Source: an uncultured Mucilaginibacter sp. (GTDB lineage Bacteria; Bacteroidota; Bacteroidia; Sphingobacteriales; Sphingobacteriaceae). Taken from it: 64,000 nucleotides of DNA. The notes below the pieces were generated by a model. The model was not told where the DNA came from and searched no databases. It worked only from the letters and a program-made list of their open reading frames with translations. A program made the position numbers and the translations under genes. Positions within the stretch are counted from its first letter, which is position 1; every line of letters starts with the position of its first letter. The DNA is taken from NCBI RefSeq assembly GCF_913773635.1, contig NZ_CAJYGQ010000011.1, positions 1 to 64,000 of the forward strand, read 5' to 3'. Shown in pieces: positions 27,614 through 37,167 of the stretch.

Positions 27614-28066
27614 ATGAAGAAGATATTATTTACAGTAACATTTATGCTGGCGTTTGCATGGGCTGCCTGTGCACAAATTTTAAAACCTGTTACCTGGAGC
27701 TATGCCGCAAAAAGGTTACCCGGCAACCAAGCAATGTTGTTATTGAGAGCAACCATTGATGAAGGCTGGCACATATACTCACAAACGGTTGCTAATGGCG
27801 GACCGGTTAAAACCACCATACAGTTTAATGCTGCAAAAACTTACACGGTGATAGGGAAACCGATAGAGCCCAAGCCAATAACAGAATATGAAAAGGATTT
27901 TGACATGAAGGTAAGCTACTTTGAGAAGCAGGTGATATTTCAACAAAAAATTAAGTTGAATGATGCTGGTGCGACAACAATAAAAGGCAGCATTGAATTC
28001 ATGGCTTGTAATAACAAGCAATGCCTCCCGCCCGAAACCGTGGAATTTAGCATACAGGTAAATTAA
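27614..28066 (+). CDS. Periplasmic DsbD alpha-domain protein (split DsbD)
   Basis: 150 residues with a signal peptide (1-20, AACAQ). It matches the immunoglobulin-like N-terminal alpha domain of the disulfide reductase DsbD. DEGWHIYSQTV is the conserved opening strand, and the pair of redox cysteines is in MACNNKQCLPP (Cys-x5-Cys spacing). DsbD alpha takes electrons from the membrane domain and hands them to periplasmic acceptors. Here alpha is a separate gene, and the beta-gamma parts follow 7 bases later. The two products must meet in the periplasm. Function is inferred from the family. Confidence 0.85.
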   Translation: MKKILFTVTFMLAFAWAACAQILKPVTWSYAAKRLPGNQAMLLLRATIDEGWHIYSQTVANGGPVKTTIQFNAAKTYTVIGKPIEPKPITEYEKDFDMKVSYFEKQVIFQQKIKLNDAGATTIKGSIEFMACNNKQCLPPETVEFSIQVN

Positions 28067-28073
28067 CAACGCT

Positions 28074-29735
28074 ATGCAATTTACTAAAGCCTTACTGTTT
28101 TATGCGGCAATGCTGTTCACCCTGTTGGTTATTACGCGGCCTGCTAACGCACAAGATACTGTTTCAACTAATGATATTGAATTTACCAATGTTGAGCCCG
28201 TCAGGCCATCGTCTTTAAAGAAAAGCCTGGTTGCCAAGCCCAATGCAAAGGCACCAAGCGCCTTACAGGCAAAAGCAAATGCAACCGGGCAAAACCAAAC
28301 GCTTTGGGCACTATTTGGTGCCGGCTTTTTGTGGGGGCTGGCAGCTATTTTTATGCCGTGTATATTCCCTATGCTACCCTTTACGGTGAGCTACTTTACT
28401 AAAAAAGCGCAAAGCAGGGCTAAAGGCATTCGCATGGCCCTGATGTACGGTTTAAGTATTATTGTTATTTACGTGGTTTTGGGGCTTGCCATTACCCTGC
28501 TGTTTGGCGCCGATACCCTAAACAGCATGGCTACTAATGGGGTATTCAACCTCGTTTTCTTCGCCTTGCTTATTTCGTTTGCAGCTTCATTTTTAGGTGC
28601 TTTTGAGATAACGCTGCCAAGTAGCTGGGCAAACAAAATGGATGAAAAGTCAGACAGGGGTGGCTACCTGGGTATTTTCTTTATGGCAGCTACACTGGCT
28701 TTGGTATCTTTCAGCTGTACCGGGCCGCTTATAGGAACTTTACTGGTACAGGCAGCTGTTAGCGGTGCAATACTTGCTCCTGCCGCCGGAATGCTCGGAT
28801 TTTCACTTGCACTGGCAATACCATTTACGCTGTTTGCCATATTTCCGTCAATGCTGCAAACGCTGCCAAAATCAGGCGGATGGTTAAACAGCGTTAAAGT
28901 AGTGCTGGGCTTTCTGGAGCTTGCACTTGCATTAAAGTTTTTAAGCAACGTTGATTTAGCCTACCACTGGCATATGCTTGATCGTGAAGTATTCCTTGTA
29001 TTATGGATTATTATTTTCACGTTACTGGGTTTTTACCTGTTGGGTAAATTGCAATTCAGTCATGATAGTATACTACAGTACTTATCCATACCACGGCTTT
29101 TCATAGCCATTCTTACTTTGTCGTTTGCTTTGTACATGGTTCCGGGTTTGTGGGGTGCACCTTTAAAAAGTATCAGCGCCTTTTTACCACCACAGGGTAC
29201 GCAGGATTTCGATTTATATACATCAACGCTCACAAATAGCAAACCGGCAACAACAGATACCATCACCCGTAAGTACGCTAAGCTTTTCGAAAAGCCTGCA
29301 GGGCAAAATCCGTTCTTTGATTACGAACAGGGACTGGTCTATGCAAAAACTGTAAACAAGCCTGTAATACTTGATTTTACAGGCCATGCCTGCGTCAATT
29401 GCCGTAAAATGGAAGCCGATGTTTGGACAGATCGTAATGTACTGCCTGTTATAAGAGATGATTACGTACTTATTCAGCTTTATGTTGATGATAAGACAGA
29501 ATTGCCGTTAAACCAGCAGTACGTATCATCATTCAGCGGCAAAAAAATCACCACCATTGGTAGCCTCAACAGTGATTTTCAGGCAAGCCGGTTTGGAAGT
29601 AATTCGCAACCGTTTTACATTTTGCTCAACCCCTCTACTCAAAAAGCACTTGTTGAATCACAAGGCGCAATTTATAACATACCCGAATACATCCAATTTT
29701 TACAAAGTGGATTAAGGGCTTATCATACTAAATAA
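28074..29735 (+). CDS. DsbD-like thiol:disulfide interchange protein (membrane beta and thioredoxin gamma domains)
   Basis: 553 residues. A signal peptide (about 1-25) and a linker precede the cytochrome-c-biogenesis type membrane domain with about eight spans (about 72-370). The latter carries the cysteine-bearing MPCIFPMLPF and FSCTGPLIG segments. The C-terminal thioredoxin-like domain (about 415-553) has HACVNCRKME, i.e. a CVNC active site. It moves reducing equivalents from cytoplasmic thioredoxin across the inner membrane. The alpha domain normally found at the N-terminus is encoded by the gene just upstream. A strong terminator follows. Confidence 0.92.
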   Translation: MQFTKALLFYAAMLFTLLVITRPANAQDTVSTNDIEFTNVEPVRPSSLKKSLVAKPNAKAPSALQAKANATGQNQTLWALFGAGFLWGLAAIFMPCIFPMLPFTVSYFTKKAQSRAKGIRMALMYGLSIIVIYVVLGLAITLLFGADTLNSMATNGVFNLVFFALLISFAASFLGAFEITLPSSWANKMDEKSDRGGYLGIFFMAATLALVSFSCTGPLIGTLLVQAAVSGAILAPAAGMLGFSLALAIPFTLFAIFPSMLQTLPKSGGWLNSVKVVLGFLELALALKFLSNVDLAYHWHMLDREVFLVLWIIIFTLLGFYLLGKLQFSHDSILQYLSIPRLFIAILTLSFALYMVPGLWGAPLKSISAFLPPQGTQDFDLYTSTLTNSKPATTDTITRKYAKLFEKPAGQNPFFDYEQGLVYAKTVNKPVILDFTGHACVNCRKMEADVWTDRNVLPVIRDDYVLIQLYVDDKTELPLNQQYVSSFSGKKITTIGSLNSDFQASRFGSNSQPFYILLNPSTQKALVESQGAIYNIPEYIQFLQSGLRAYHTK

Positions 29736-29786
29736 TAAAAAAAAGCCTCCGCGTTCTTTGTTAATCAGTTTTTGTTAATAAATGTT

Positions 29787-29822
29787 AAGTGGCCACTGAT
29801 GGAGCAGTGGTCACTTTTTTTA
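29787..29822 (+). terminator. Intrinsic terminator of the cysM-dsbD operon
   Basis: AAGTGGCCACTG (29787-29798) pairs with CAGTGGTCACTT (29805-29816), with one G-T pair and a six-base loop. A run of T residues follows. Confidence 0.8.
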
Positions 29823-29919
29823 TCTACTAAGTATTATAACAGCATTTACAATTATATAAACAAATATTTGCAGTAGTAGCATCAAATTCTTTACTTTGAA
29901 ATAAAAAGTACTTTAGTCA

Positions 29920-30579
29920 ATGTCAGAAGAACAAAAACTGCACGACGACCTGGCATCCATCCGCAGTATGATGGAGCGCTCGTCGAAGTTTATATCCTTA
30001 AGCGGCCTATCGGGTGTGCTGGCCGGTGTATATGCGCTTATAGGTGCCTGGCTTGCCTACAGTATACTTTATCCGCGTGGTGACTTTGGCGGGCAGCGCG
30101 AGTATCTTACCAATGGCGTTTTTGACCAGGACAGTATTCCCGATCTTCTTTTTACACCTATAATCACTCAATTGATTTTTATAGCTTTGGCGGTTTTAGT
30201 GGCATCACTAACAACAGGCCTGGCACTCACCCGCCGCAATGCCAAAAAGAAAGGGCAGCAGCTTTGGGGAAAAACAAGCAAGGCACTGTTATTTCAAATG
30301 ACGGTTCCGTTATTAACCGGCGGAGCATTCATTGTTGTAATGCTGTTAAAAGGGTACTTCGGCATTGTTTCGCCGGCATGTTTGGCCTTTTATGGTTTGG
30401 CCCTAGTTGGCGCAAGTGCTTTTACGTTTAATGACGTAAAGTATTTGGGCATATCCGAAATAATTTTAGCACTGCTTGCGGCTGTAATGCCCGGGTACGG
30501 CTTGCTGTTTTGGGCGCTTGGATTTGGTGTTTTGCATATTATTTACGGCGCCGTAATGCATTTTAAATACGATAGGTGA
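29920..30579 (+). CDS. Multi-span inner-membrane protein of unknown function
   Basis: 219 residues with a charged N-terminal segment (1-22, MSEEQKLHDDLASIRSMMER) and about five to six hydrophobic spans: near 26-48, 75-98, 123-145, 148-170, and 178-210 as one or two. It resembles the membrane proteins that often precede a winged-helix regulator in Bacteroidota. The stop codon overlaps the start of the regulator gene (GTGA, 30576-30579), so the pair is co-translated. Function is unknown; a membrane sensor or transporter role is only a guess. Confidence 0.75.
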   Translation: MSEEQKLHDDLASIRSMMERSSKFISLSGLSGVLAGVYALIGAWLAYSILYPRGDFGGQREYLTNGVFDQDSIPDLLFTPIITQLIFIALAVLVASLTTGLALTRRNAKKKGQQLWGKTSKALLFQMTVPLLTGGAFIVVMLLKGYFGIVSPACLAFYGLALVGASAFTFNDVKYLGISEIILALLAAVMPGYGLLFWALGFGVLHIIYGAVMHFKYDR

Positions 30580-30878
30580 AAGTAGATTTCAGTAAACTAG
30601 ATAAGGCTTTTGAGAACCGTGTAAGGTTACAAATTATGAGTGTGCTCATGGTAAACGAAAGCTATGACTTTACCTCACTAAAAGATTTGCTGGAAATTAC
30701 TGACGGCAACCTTGCATCAAACCTTAAAGCACTCGAAAAAGAGGAATACATTACCATACACAAAAGCTTTGTTGGCCGCAAACCCAACACTACTTACCAG
30801 GCATCAGCAAAAGGAAAAAAAGCATTTCAGGACCACCTTAATGCCCTTGAGCAACTCATAAAACAGCAAAAAAGTTAA
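30576..30878 (+). CDS. Winged-helix transcriptional regulator (HTH_34/ArsR-like)
   Basis: 100 residues starting with GTG. The sequence FENRVRLQIMSVLMVNESYD, then DLLEITDGNLASNLKALEKE and a beta-hairpin wing EEYITIHKSFVGRKPNTTYQ, is typical of the single-domain winged-helix group (PF13601). Such proteins bind DNA as dimers and repress short operons. The gene overlaps the upstream membrane protein by four bases. It may control the pair by feedback. Target sites are unknown. Confidence 0.88.
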   Translation: MKVDFSKLDKAFENRVRLQIMSVLMVNESYDFTSLKDLLEITDGNLASNLKALEKEEYITIHKSFVGRKPNTTYQASAKGKKAFQDHLNALEQLIKQQKS

Positions 30879-30971
30879 CCATAAAAATTCTGCAACACAT
30901 TAAGCCGGTTATGTAATTGGTATGCATAACCGTATAATAACGTGCAGCTTTAATGTTTTGCTGTTTATACC

Positions 30972-30979
30972 TACCTTTG
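30972..30979 (+). promoter_or_regulatory. -7 box of rlmD, close to the start codon
   Basis: TACCTTTG exactly matches TAnnTTTG and ends 7 bases before the ATG at 30987. The predicted leader is therefore only a few bases long. Confidence 0.6.
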
Positions 30980-30986
30980 CAGCCTG

Positions 30987-32468
30987 ATGAGAAAAGGTAA
31001 CAGGGCTCCCAACTTAAGGTTCGAAAACGTTGCGGTAATTGATATTGCCGAAGAGGGCAAAGGTGTAGGTAAAACCGAGGATTTTGTATTGTTTATTGAG
31101 AAAGCCGTTCCGGGCGATGTGGTAGATGTGGAAGTTTACCGCAAAAAGAAAAATTTTGGTGAAGCCAAAATTACTGCTCTTAAACAGCCTTCAACGCACC
31201 GCACTGAGCCTTTTTGCGAGCACTTTGGCACCTGCGGTGGCTGCAAATGGCAGCACATGACGTATGATGCGCAACTACAGTTTAAGCAAAAAGCGGTTAC
31301 TGATGCACTTACCCGTTTGGCTAAGGTTGATGTAAGCCACGCTCAATATATTGTAGGTTCGCCGGCCGACCGTTACTACCGCAACAAACTGGAGTATACC
31401 TTTAGCAACAAACGATGGTTAAACGATGGTGAAAACCGTACCGATGAGGCTGTTGATATGAATGCCCTGGGCTTTCATATTCCTGGCCGTTTTGACAAAA
31501 TTTTAGATATAAACCACTGCTACCTTCAGGCTGATCCATCAAACGATATACGTTTAAAGATACGTGACTATGCCAAACTACACGGTTTGACGTTTTACGA
31601 TGTACGCGAGCACACAGGTGCACTACGTAATCTGATTATTCGGACGGCAGTAACCGGCGAGTTAATGGTCATAGTGGTTTTTGCCTATGCTACCCAGGAC
31701 GAAGTTAACGGCCTTATGAGCTTCGTAGAGCAGGAGTTCCCTGAAATTACGTCATTATTATACATCTTAAACCAAAAGAAAAACGATACCATTTTTGACC
31801 AGGATGTACTAGCCTGGAAAGGCCCGGAGTATATCCACGAAAAAATGGATGACATTCAGTTTCGCATCGGCCCTAAGTCGTTTTACCAAACCAATGCCAT
31901 ACAAGCCAAGCGCCTGTATGAAATAGCCCGCGATTTTGCCGGTTTTAAAGGCAATGAACTGGTTTATGACTTATACACAGGTGCCGGCACTATTGCCAAC
32001 TTTGTGGCAGGGCACGTGCGCGAAGTTATTGGTGTTGAATACGTGCCATCGGCTATTGAAGATGCCAAAGTGAATTCAGCAATAAACAACATACATAATA
32101 CCAAATTTTATGCTGGTGATATGAAAGATGTGTTGAATGCCGAATTTGTAGCCCAGCACGGCAAACCTGATGTTATCATCACTGATCCACCACGTGCCGG
32201 TATGCATGCCGATGTAGTGGAGCGCCTGATGGAGATTGAATCGCCACGAATAGTATATGTTAGCTGTAACGCTGCCACACAAGCCCGTGATTTAATTGTA
32301 TTGAAAGAGAAATACAATATAGCACAAATACAGCCGGTAGATATGTTTCCGCATACGCAACACGTAGAAAACGTTGTGCTGCTTGAGTTAAAAAGCGAAG
32401 AGCAAAGGAACGCTGAAGCCGCTGAACGAGCCGCAACAACAGAAGCTGCAGAGCCGCAAAGTGAATAA
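30987..32468 (+). CDS. rlmD: 23S rRNA (uracil-5-)-methyltransferase RlmD-like (TrmA/RumA family)
   Basis: 493 residues. A TRAM RNA-binding domain (about 8-68) precedes the 4Fe-4S ligand cysteines C77, C83, C86 and C178. The SAM-binding and catalytic domain shows YDLYTGAGTIANFVA, IITDPPRAGMH and VYVSCNAATQARDL, where the cysteine forms the covalent adduct with uracil. The C-terminal 30 residues are a low-complexity Glu/Ala tail. The Bacteroidota enzyme probably makes m5U1939 in 23S rRNA, but a close paralogue modifies other sites (RlmCD-like), so the exact position is not proven. The strong -7 box close to the ATG supports this start. Confidence 0.88.
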   Translation: MRKGNRAPNLRFENVAVIDIAEEGKGVGKTEDFVLFIEKAVPGDVVDVEVYRKKKNFGEAKITALKQPSTHRTEPFCEHFGTCGGCKWQHMTYDAQLQFKQKAVTDALTRLAKVDVSHAQYIVGSPADRYYRNKLEYTFSNKRWLNDGENRTDEAVDMNALGFHIPGRFDKILDINHCYLQADPSNDIRLKIRDYAKLHGLTFYDVREHTGALRNLIIRTAVTGELMVIVVFAYATQDEVNGLMSFVEQEFPEITSLLYILNQKKNDTIFDQDVLAWKGPEYIHEKMDDIQFRIGPKSFYQTNAIQAKRLYEIARDFAGFKGNELVYDLYTGAGTIANFVAGHVREVIGVEYVPSAIEDAKVNSAINNIHNTKFYAGDMKDVLNAEFVAQHGKPDVIITDPPRAGMHADVVERLMEIESPRIVYVSCNAATQARDLIVLKEKYNIAQIQPVDMFPHTQHVENVVLLELKSEEQRNAEAAERAATTEAAEPQSE

Positions 32469-32550
32469 CAAAAGGCATAACTTTTAAGCTTGCTATACAC
32501 AGCAATGTTGGGCTAATAGCAAATTGTTTACTTGTTAAAAACAAACATCA

Positions 32551-32940
32551 ATGAACCCGGAAGAACTTTTAAACGAAAATAACAACCGCAAAAACGAGAG
32601 TCCGCTGAAAAGCCTTGAAATTGACCTTCGTTTATACAGCGAATCTATCCGCGAAATAGCAGTGGAAATTATGGTTGAAGGGCTTTCCGCCTATCCAATT
32701 TTTATTGCACACCAGCATGAAGTATCATTAGGCGAACTTATTTTAAATAAGGAAGAGCTTAACACAGAGTGGAACATCAACGCCTCAACGCTTGAAGAAT
32801 TTGTTGAAAAAGGTGTTATTAAAAAGGAGTTAAAACAGCGCTTTATTGACAATTACAAAAATGCACACGAGTTTATGTGTGTATTTGCCGTTGTACCTGA
32901 AGGTGCCAACTTTATATTTTTCCCGTACGGTAAGGAGTAA
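32551..32940 (+). CDS. Conserved cytoplasmic protein of unknown function
   Basis: 129 residues, hydrophilic and mostly alpha/beta (LEIDLRLYSESIREIAVEIM, AYPIFIAHQHEVSLGELIL, FIDNYKNAHEFMCVFAVVPE). No signal peptide or membrane segment. It looks like the small Bacteroidota proteins encoded downstream of housekeeping genes with no assigned function. The stop is immediately next to the end of the DUF2809 gene on the other strand. Function unknown. Confidence 0.7.
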   Translation: MNPEELLNENNNRKNESPLKSLEIDLRLYSESIREIAVEIMVEGLSAYPIFIAHQHEVSLGELILNKEELNTEWNINASTLEEFVEKGVIKKELKQRFIDNYKNAHEFMCVFAVVPEGANFIFFPYGKE

Positions 32941-33306
32941 TTACTTCTTTTTATCAACAAGCAATCCTAAACTTACTCCTGCACAGTAAGCCAGCAAATC
33001 AGTCCATAAAAAGCCCTGGCCTAAAATTAACCGGCCGGGCAGCGTTTGGCGTATTTGGTTTATCCAGGGCGCCTGGTATAACTGGCTAAATTCAATGGCA
33101 AAGCAAAAAACCAGGCTATAAATGGCTATTGGTTTTATATGTGCCTTAACAAATATGAACCTTGCAATAAGGTAAATCATCAACGCCCACAACGCATCGC
33201 CCACATACTGCGGTATAAATGCAATACGCCTTGATAGCAAACCAACAACAATCACTGCTATAATGGCGGCAGCATATTTTAAGCGTGTTTTAATGATTGA
33301 ATGCAT
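32941..33306 (-). CDS. DUF2809 membrane protein
   Basis: 121 residues with four predicted membrane spans (about 8-26, 32-52, 58-76 and 96-114). The sequence SRRIAFIPQYVGDALWALMI and the loop between spans three and four (QLYQAPWINQIRQTLPGRLI) are typical of DUF2809. The family has no known function. The gene is alone, convergent with the hypothetical gene with no bases between stops, and a 334-base noncoding stretch lies upstream. Confidence 0.85.
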   Translation of the reverse strand: MHSIIKTRLKYAAAIIAVIVVGLLSRRIAFIPQYVGDALWALMIYLIARFIFVKAHIKPIAIYSLVFCFAIEFSQLYQAPWINQIRQTLPGRLILGQGFLWTDLLAYCAGVSLGLLVDKKK

Positions 33307-33640
33307 TTAAAAGTACCTTAGGTTACAGATTTAAAAATACTAAATATTAAGTCTTTGAAATTAAGCTGTATTGTTTTAAACAACTCGCGTTAGGGATAGA
33401 AACAAAAAGCCCACAACGTAGCATAGCGAAGTGAGGACTTGCAGATAGCCCGGGCCTCAAGGTAACGCCCAATCACTAAACGAAGTCCTATATGCAAGCA
33501 ATCATTGTTAAAGCTTATTATCAGTTGCCACCTCCCTAATTACACTTCCGCGGTTTTTTCATAAATTTTATACAAGGCAATAAAAAGTACCAAATCCAAA
33601 ATCAAAAAATTACTTTTGCGAACTTCAAACATTTGGTATT
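33307..33640. other. Noncoding stretch before aspS, with a possible dispersed repeat
   Basis: 334 bases that hold the aspS promoter at the right end. The middle part (about 33404-33505) is GC-richer and contains GCATAGCGAAGTGAGGACTT and partly complementary segments (AGGACTT and AAGTCCT), which looks like a repetitive intergenic element. No gene is seen. Confidence 0.4.
33611..33618 (+). promoter_or_regulatory. -7 box of aspS
   Basis: TACTTTTG matches TAnnTTTG and lies 22 bases before the start codon at 33641. The upstream TTG element is not clear. Confidence 0.55.
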
Positions 33641-35386
33641 ATGCTCAGAACACATACTTGTGGTGAATTAAACATCAGTAATTTAGGCCAAACCGTAACA
33701 CTTTGCGGTTGGGTACAAAAATCGCGCGATTTAGGCGGCACCACGTTTATTGACGTGCGCGACCGCTATGGTTTAACACAATTGGTATTGAATGTAGACA
33801 GTGATGCCAACCTGCGCGAAGCCGGTAAGGGCTTAGGGCGCGAGTTTGTAATAAAAGTTACCGGCAAAGTACTGGAGCGTACCAACAAAAATCCTAAAAT
33901 TCCAACAGGTGATATTGAAATTGCGGTTGAAGCTTTAGAAGTGTTGAACGAGGCTAAAATTCCTCCGTTTTTAATTGAAGACGAAACCGACGGTGGCGAG
34001 GAACTGCGTGCAAAGTACCGTTACCTTGATTTGCGCCGCAACCCGCTGCGTAATAACCTTATCATGCGCCATAAAATTGCGCAGGAAATTCGCCGCTACC
34101 TTGATGCCCAAAACTTTATTGAAGTTGAAACTCCGGTACTAATTAAATCTACCCCTGAGGGCGCACGCGACTTTGTGGTGCCAAGCCGTATGAACGCAGG
34201 TGAGTTTTACGCGTTGCCGCAGTCGCCGCAAACGTTTAAACAACTGTTAATGGTGAGCGGCTTTGACCGTTATTTCCAAATTGTTAAATGTTTCCGCGAT
34301 GAGGATTTACGTGCCGATCGCCAGCCTGAATTTACACAAATTGACTGCGAGCTTTCTTTTATTGAGCAGGAAGATATTCTGAATATATTTGAGGGTATGG
34401 CCCGCCACCTGTTCAACACCGTTAAAGGTATCGAGCTGGGCAATTTCCCTCGTATGCAATACGCCGATGCGATGCGTTTGTATGGATCAGACAAACCCGA
34501 CGTACGTTTTGGGATGTCCTTTGTTGAACTGAATGATATAGTAAAAGGTAAAAACTTTGGTGTATTTGACAATGCCGAACTGGTAGTTGGTATTAACGCT
34601 AAAGGCGCTGCCGCTTATACCCGCAAGCAAATTGACGAGTTAACTGAATGGTTGAAACGCCCACAAATTGGCGCTACCGGCTTAATTTACATGCGTCATA
34701 ACGATGATGGCTCTTTAAAATCATCGGTTGATAAATTTTATAACGACGAAGAGCTGCAAAAATGGAGTGCAGCATTTGAAACCCAGCCAGGCGACTTAGT
34801 GCTTATACTAGCCGGTGGTACAGACAAGGTGCGCAAGCAAATGAATGAGTTGCGTTTGGAGATGGGTACTCGTTTAGGACTGCGCAGTAAAGACAAATTT
34901 GCACCGTTATGGGTAGTTGACTTTCCGTTGCTGGAGTTTGACGAAGAAAGCGGCCGTTACCATGCCATGCACCACCCGTTCACCTCGCCTAAGCCCGAAG
35001 ATATTGCTCTTTTGGATACTGAGCCGGGTGCAGTTCGCGCTAACGCTTATGACATGGTTATAAACGGCATTGAAGTTGGCGGCGGATCTATCCGTATACA
35101 CGACCGCGAGGTACAATCGCTAATGTTCAAACACCTGGGCTTTTCGCCCGAAGAAGCTCAAAAACAATTCGGTTTCTTACTGGATGCCTTTGAGTTTGGC
35201 GCGCCGCCGCACGGTGGTATTGCCTTAGGTTTCGACAGGTTGTGTTCTATTTTTGCCGGATTGGATTCTATCCGTGATGTGATCGCCTTCCCTAAAAACA
35301 ACTCTGGCCGCGATGTTATGATTGATTCGCCAAGCGTGATTGCCGATGCGCAGATGGCAGAACTAAATATCAAAACCACAGTTTAA
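33641..35386 (+). CDS. aspS: Aspartyl-tRNA synthetase
   Basis: 581 residues, a full-length bacterial class II synthetase. The N-terminal OB-fold anticodon-binding domain (1-105, [20 protein letters not shown]) is followed by the catalytic domain. Motif 2 includes [20 protein letters not shown], a GAD insertion domain lies at about 300-410, and motif 3 is GIALGFDRL. It charges tRNA-Asp in the cytoplasm. It is monocistronic, with a clear -7 box upstream and a strong terminator downstream. Confidence 0.98.
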   Translation: MLRTHTCGELNISNLGQTVTLCGWVQKSRDLGGTTFIDVRDRYGLTQLVLNVDSDANLREAGKGLGREFVIKVTGKVLERTNKNPKIPTGDIEIAVEALEVLNEAKIPPFLIEDETDGGEELRAKYRYLDLRRNPLRNNLIMRHKIAQEIRRYLDAQNFIEVETPVLIKSTPEGARDFVVPSRMNAGEFYALPQSPQTFKQLLMVSGFDRYFQIVKCFRDEDLRADRQPEFTQIDCELSFIEQEDILNIFEGMARHLFNTVKGIELGNFPRMQYADAMRLYGSDKPDVRFGMSFVELNDIVKGKNFGVFDNAELVVGINAKGAAAYTRKQIDELTEWLKRPQIGATGLIYMRHNDDGSLKSSVDKFYNDEELQKWSAAFETQPGDLVLILAGGTDKVRKQMNELRLEMGTRLGLRSKDKFAPLWVVDFPLLEFDEESGRYHAMHHPFTSPKPEDIALLDTEPGAVRANAYDMVINGIEVGGGSIRIHDREVQSLMFKHLGFSPEEAQKQFGFLLDAFEFGAPPHGGIALGFDRLCSIFAGLDSIRDVIAFPKNNSGRDVMIDSPSVIADAQMAELNIKTTV

Positions 35387-35410
35387 CAATTTTTATTTTA
35401 TTGAAATACG

Positions 35411-35440
35411 AAAGCCGTCTTGCCATCAAGACGGCTTTTG
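35411..35440 (+). terminator. Intrinsic terminator of aspS
   Basis: AAAGCCGTCTTG (35411-35422) pairs exactly with CAAGACGGCTTT (35427-35438), 12 bp with a CCAT loop, and T residues follow. Confidence 0.85.
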
Positions 35441-35581
35441 TTATTTATACGCCTTGCATTTGAGGGTGAGTTGTAGCGTGGCGCTCTTATTAGCTGTACT
35501 GTCCTGAATTATTTTGAAGGATATAAATTCAATTGTATTTTTAAAGAAGATTTTTATAAACCAATTAACTTCTGAGTGAGT

Positions 35582-36034
35582 ATGAGAACATTGATGCTGT
35601 ATTGCAGCTTCATAGTGCTGCTGTTGAGTGCCTGCGGCAAAGATTCAAGTGATGAGTACGCTGCGCAGCAGGCTGAGCTTGATGAGAAGGTTATACAATC
35701 ATACTTAACTACAAACGCGCTTGATGGAAGGCGCGATGCTTCAGGCTTATATTATGTAATACTGAAAACAGGGACAGGAGCGTTTTTCAATACTTCTTCA
35801 ACGGTTAACTTTAATTATACCGGTAAGTTTGTTGACAACACCACCTACTATCAAGGCAGCGTAAATACAGTAGTGGGTAACGCTGAGATTAAGGGCTGGC
35901 AAATTGGACTTACCAAAATAAATAAAGGCGGCCAAATTATGCTTCTGATACCGTCGGCTTTGGCTTATGGTCCGCAGGGCAAAGGCACTATACCAGCAAA
36001 CAAAGTCCTTGTTCATATCATAGACATTTTGTAA
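35582..36034 (+). CDS. FKBP-type peptidyl-prolyl isomerase lipoprotein
   Basis: 150 residues from the ATG at 35582; a GTG two codons earlier is also in frame. The lipoprotein signal ends in LLLSACGKD, and a short linker leads to the FKBP domain (about 55-150). The latter reads LYYVILKTGTGAFFNTSSTV, then VNFNYTGKFVDN, IKGWQIGLTKINKGGQIMLL, and IPSALAYGPQGKGTIPANKV. It should assist protein folding in the periplasm, attached to a membrane. Single gene, following the aspS terminator and convergent with the flavoprotein gene. Confidence 0.88.
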   Translation: MRTLMLYCSFIVLLLSACGKDSSDEYAAQQAELDEKVIQSYLTTNALDGRRDASGLYYVILKTGTGAFFNTSSTVNFNYTGKFVDNTTYYQGSVNTVVGNAEIKGWQIGLTKINKGGQIMLLIPSALAYGPQGKGTIPANKVLVHIIDIL

Positions 36035-36057
36035 GCTGCGCCAGGCATTACAAAACA

Positions 36058-37167
36058 CTATTCTAAAAACGAAAGTAAGGCATGCTGGCTGGCGGTATGT
36101 AAATCGCGCCAAACCTGGTTTATTTCCGTATCAGGAGAAGCTGCCTGCAGGCCGCAGTACGGGTAAAGATGATCAACACTTTCGCGGGCTGCATGGGCAA
36201 GCAAACGGCTTGTGCGGCTTACACGCTGTAATATTTCGCCAGGTATTATTTCCTCACTTAAACCTGCATACCATGATGTATCAACCGCTTCATAAAATTC
36301 ATTGCGAAGGCTTTGTAAATTATCTTTAACCTTCTGCAAGTCGTTCATTAACGTTACCTTGTTACCCTCGCTCATGCGCTTTGATTCCGCAAGCTTATTT
36401 GCAAATGCCACATCACATAAGTCAACAAAATGCAGTGCCATACCTGCTAAATTTGCTGCAAGCGTAGCCTCAGCCAGTTGAAAAAAAGGATAGCGGTATA
36501 AAGGGGTATTAACTACCGTAGTATTGGGCGTAATTTCGAAACTTCGGTTAGCGGGCACCCCAACGTTATTAAGCGTAAAAGCATGGCTGCCCGTACCCAT
36601 CATTCCAATATACTTCCAGGCGGGTACCAATGCAGCAGCATTGGCGTCAATTACAAATGACAGTACCAACGGTGAGCCATCGGCAAGTAGCACGTCCTTT
36701 CCGTTTTCCTGAATTATACAGTTTGCTGTAAAGTGTGTAGCATGCTTTACACCGCTTGCATATTTCCAATGTCCGTTAAGTATGAAACCATCATTGGTGC
36801 GCTGGGCAGTACCTGTTGATGCGCCACTGCCAGCTAAACAAACCTTTGTATTGGTGAAAATTTCTATGGCTGCAACAGCATCTATAAATCCGCCAAACCA
36901 GCATGCTCCTGCACATAAGGTAACTACCCATCCAAAACTTCCATCAGCCCAGCTTAAAGCCTCTTCCATGCGTATTTGTGCAGGTAAATCAAGTTCCAGG
37001 CCGCCGTATGCTTTGGGCACCAGCATTTTTAACCATTGTTGCTCATACATCAGCTCCAATTGTTTAGGCTGAAGCATACCGGCATCTTCGGCAGCAAAGG
37101 CCTCAGCTCTTATTATTTTTACCCAATCGGGCTGTAATAATGCCGATGGGTGTTGTTCATTTTTCAT
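36058..37167 (-). CDS. Acyl-CoA-dehydrogenase-fold flavoprotein, candidate class D flavin monooxygenase in the TPP-riboswitch operon
   Basis: 369 residues from the ATG at 37167; the earlier in-frame start at 37215 would run into pnuT. The N-terminal helical domain, a beta domain (about 110-215, GHWKYASGVKHATHFTANCI) and the C-terminal helical domain are present. The closing segment, with NQVWRDLHTASQHAL, is the WRDxHxAxxH type of class D flavin monooxygenases such as HsaA or DszC rather than the base-bearing acyl-CoA dehydrogenases. It overlaps pnuT by ATGA, so it is part of the thiamine-responsive operon. I infer an oxygenase acting on a thiamine-related compound. Function is not proven. Confidence 0.75.
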   Translation of the reverse strand: MKNEQHPSALLQPDWVKIIRAEAFAAEDAGMLQPKQLELMYEQQWLKMLVPKAYGGLELDLPAQIRMEEALSWADGSFGWVVTLCAGACWFGGFIDAVAAIEIFTNTKVCLAGSGASTGTAQRTNDGFILNGHWKYASGVKHATHFTANCIIQENGKDVLLADGSPLVLSFVIDANAAALVPAWKYIGMMGTGSHAFTLNNVGVPANRSFEITPNTTVVNTPLYRYPFFQLAEATLAANLAGMALHFVDLCDVAFANKLAESKRMSEGNKVTLMNDLQKVKDNLQSLRNEFYEAVDTSWYAGLSEEIIPGEILQRVSRTSRLLAHAARESVDHLYPYCGLQAASPDTEINQVWRDLHTASQHALLSFLE

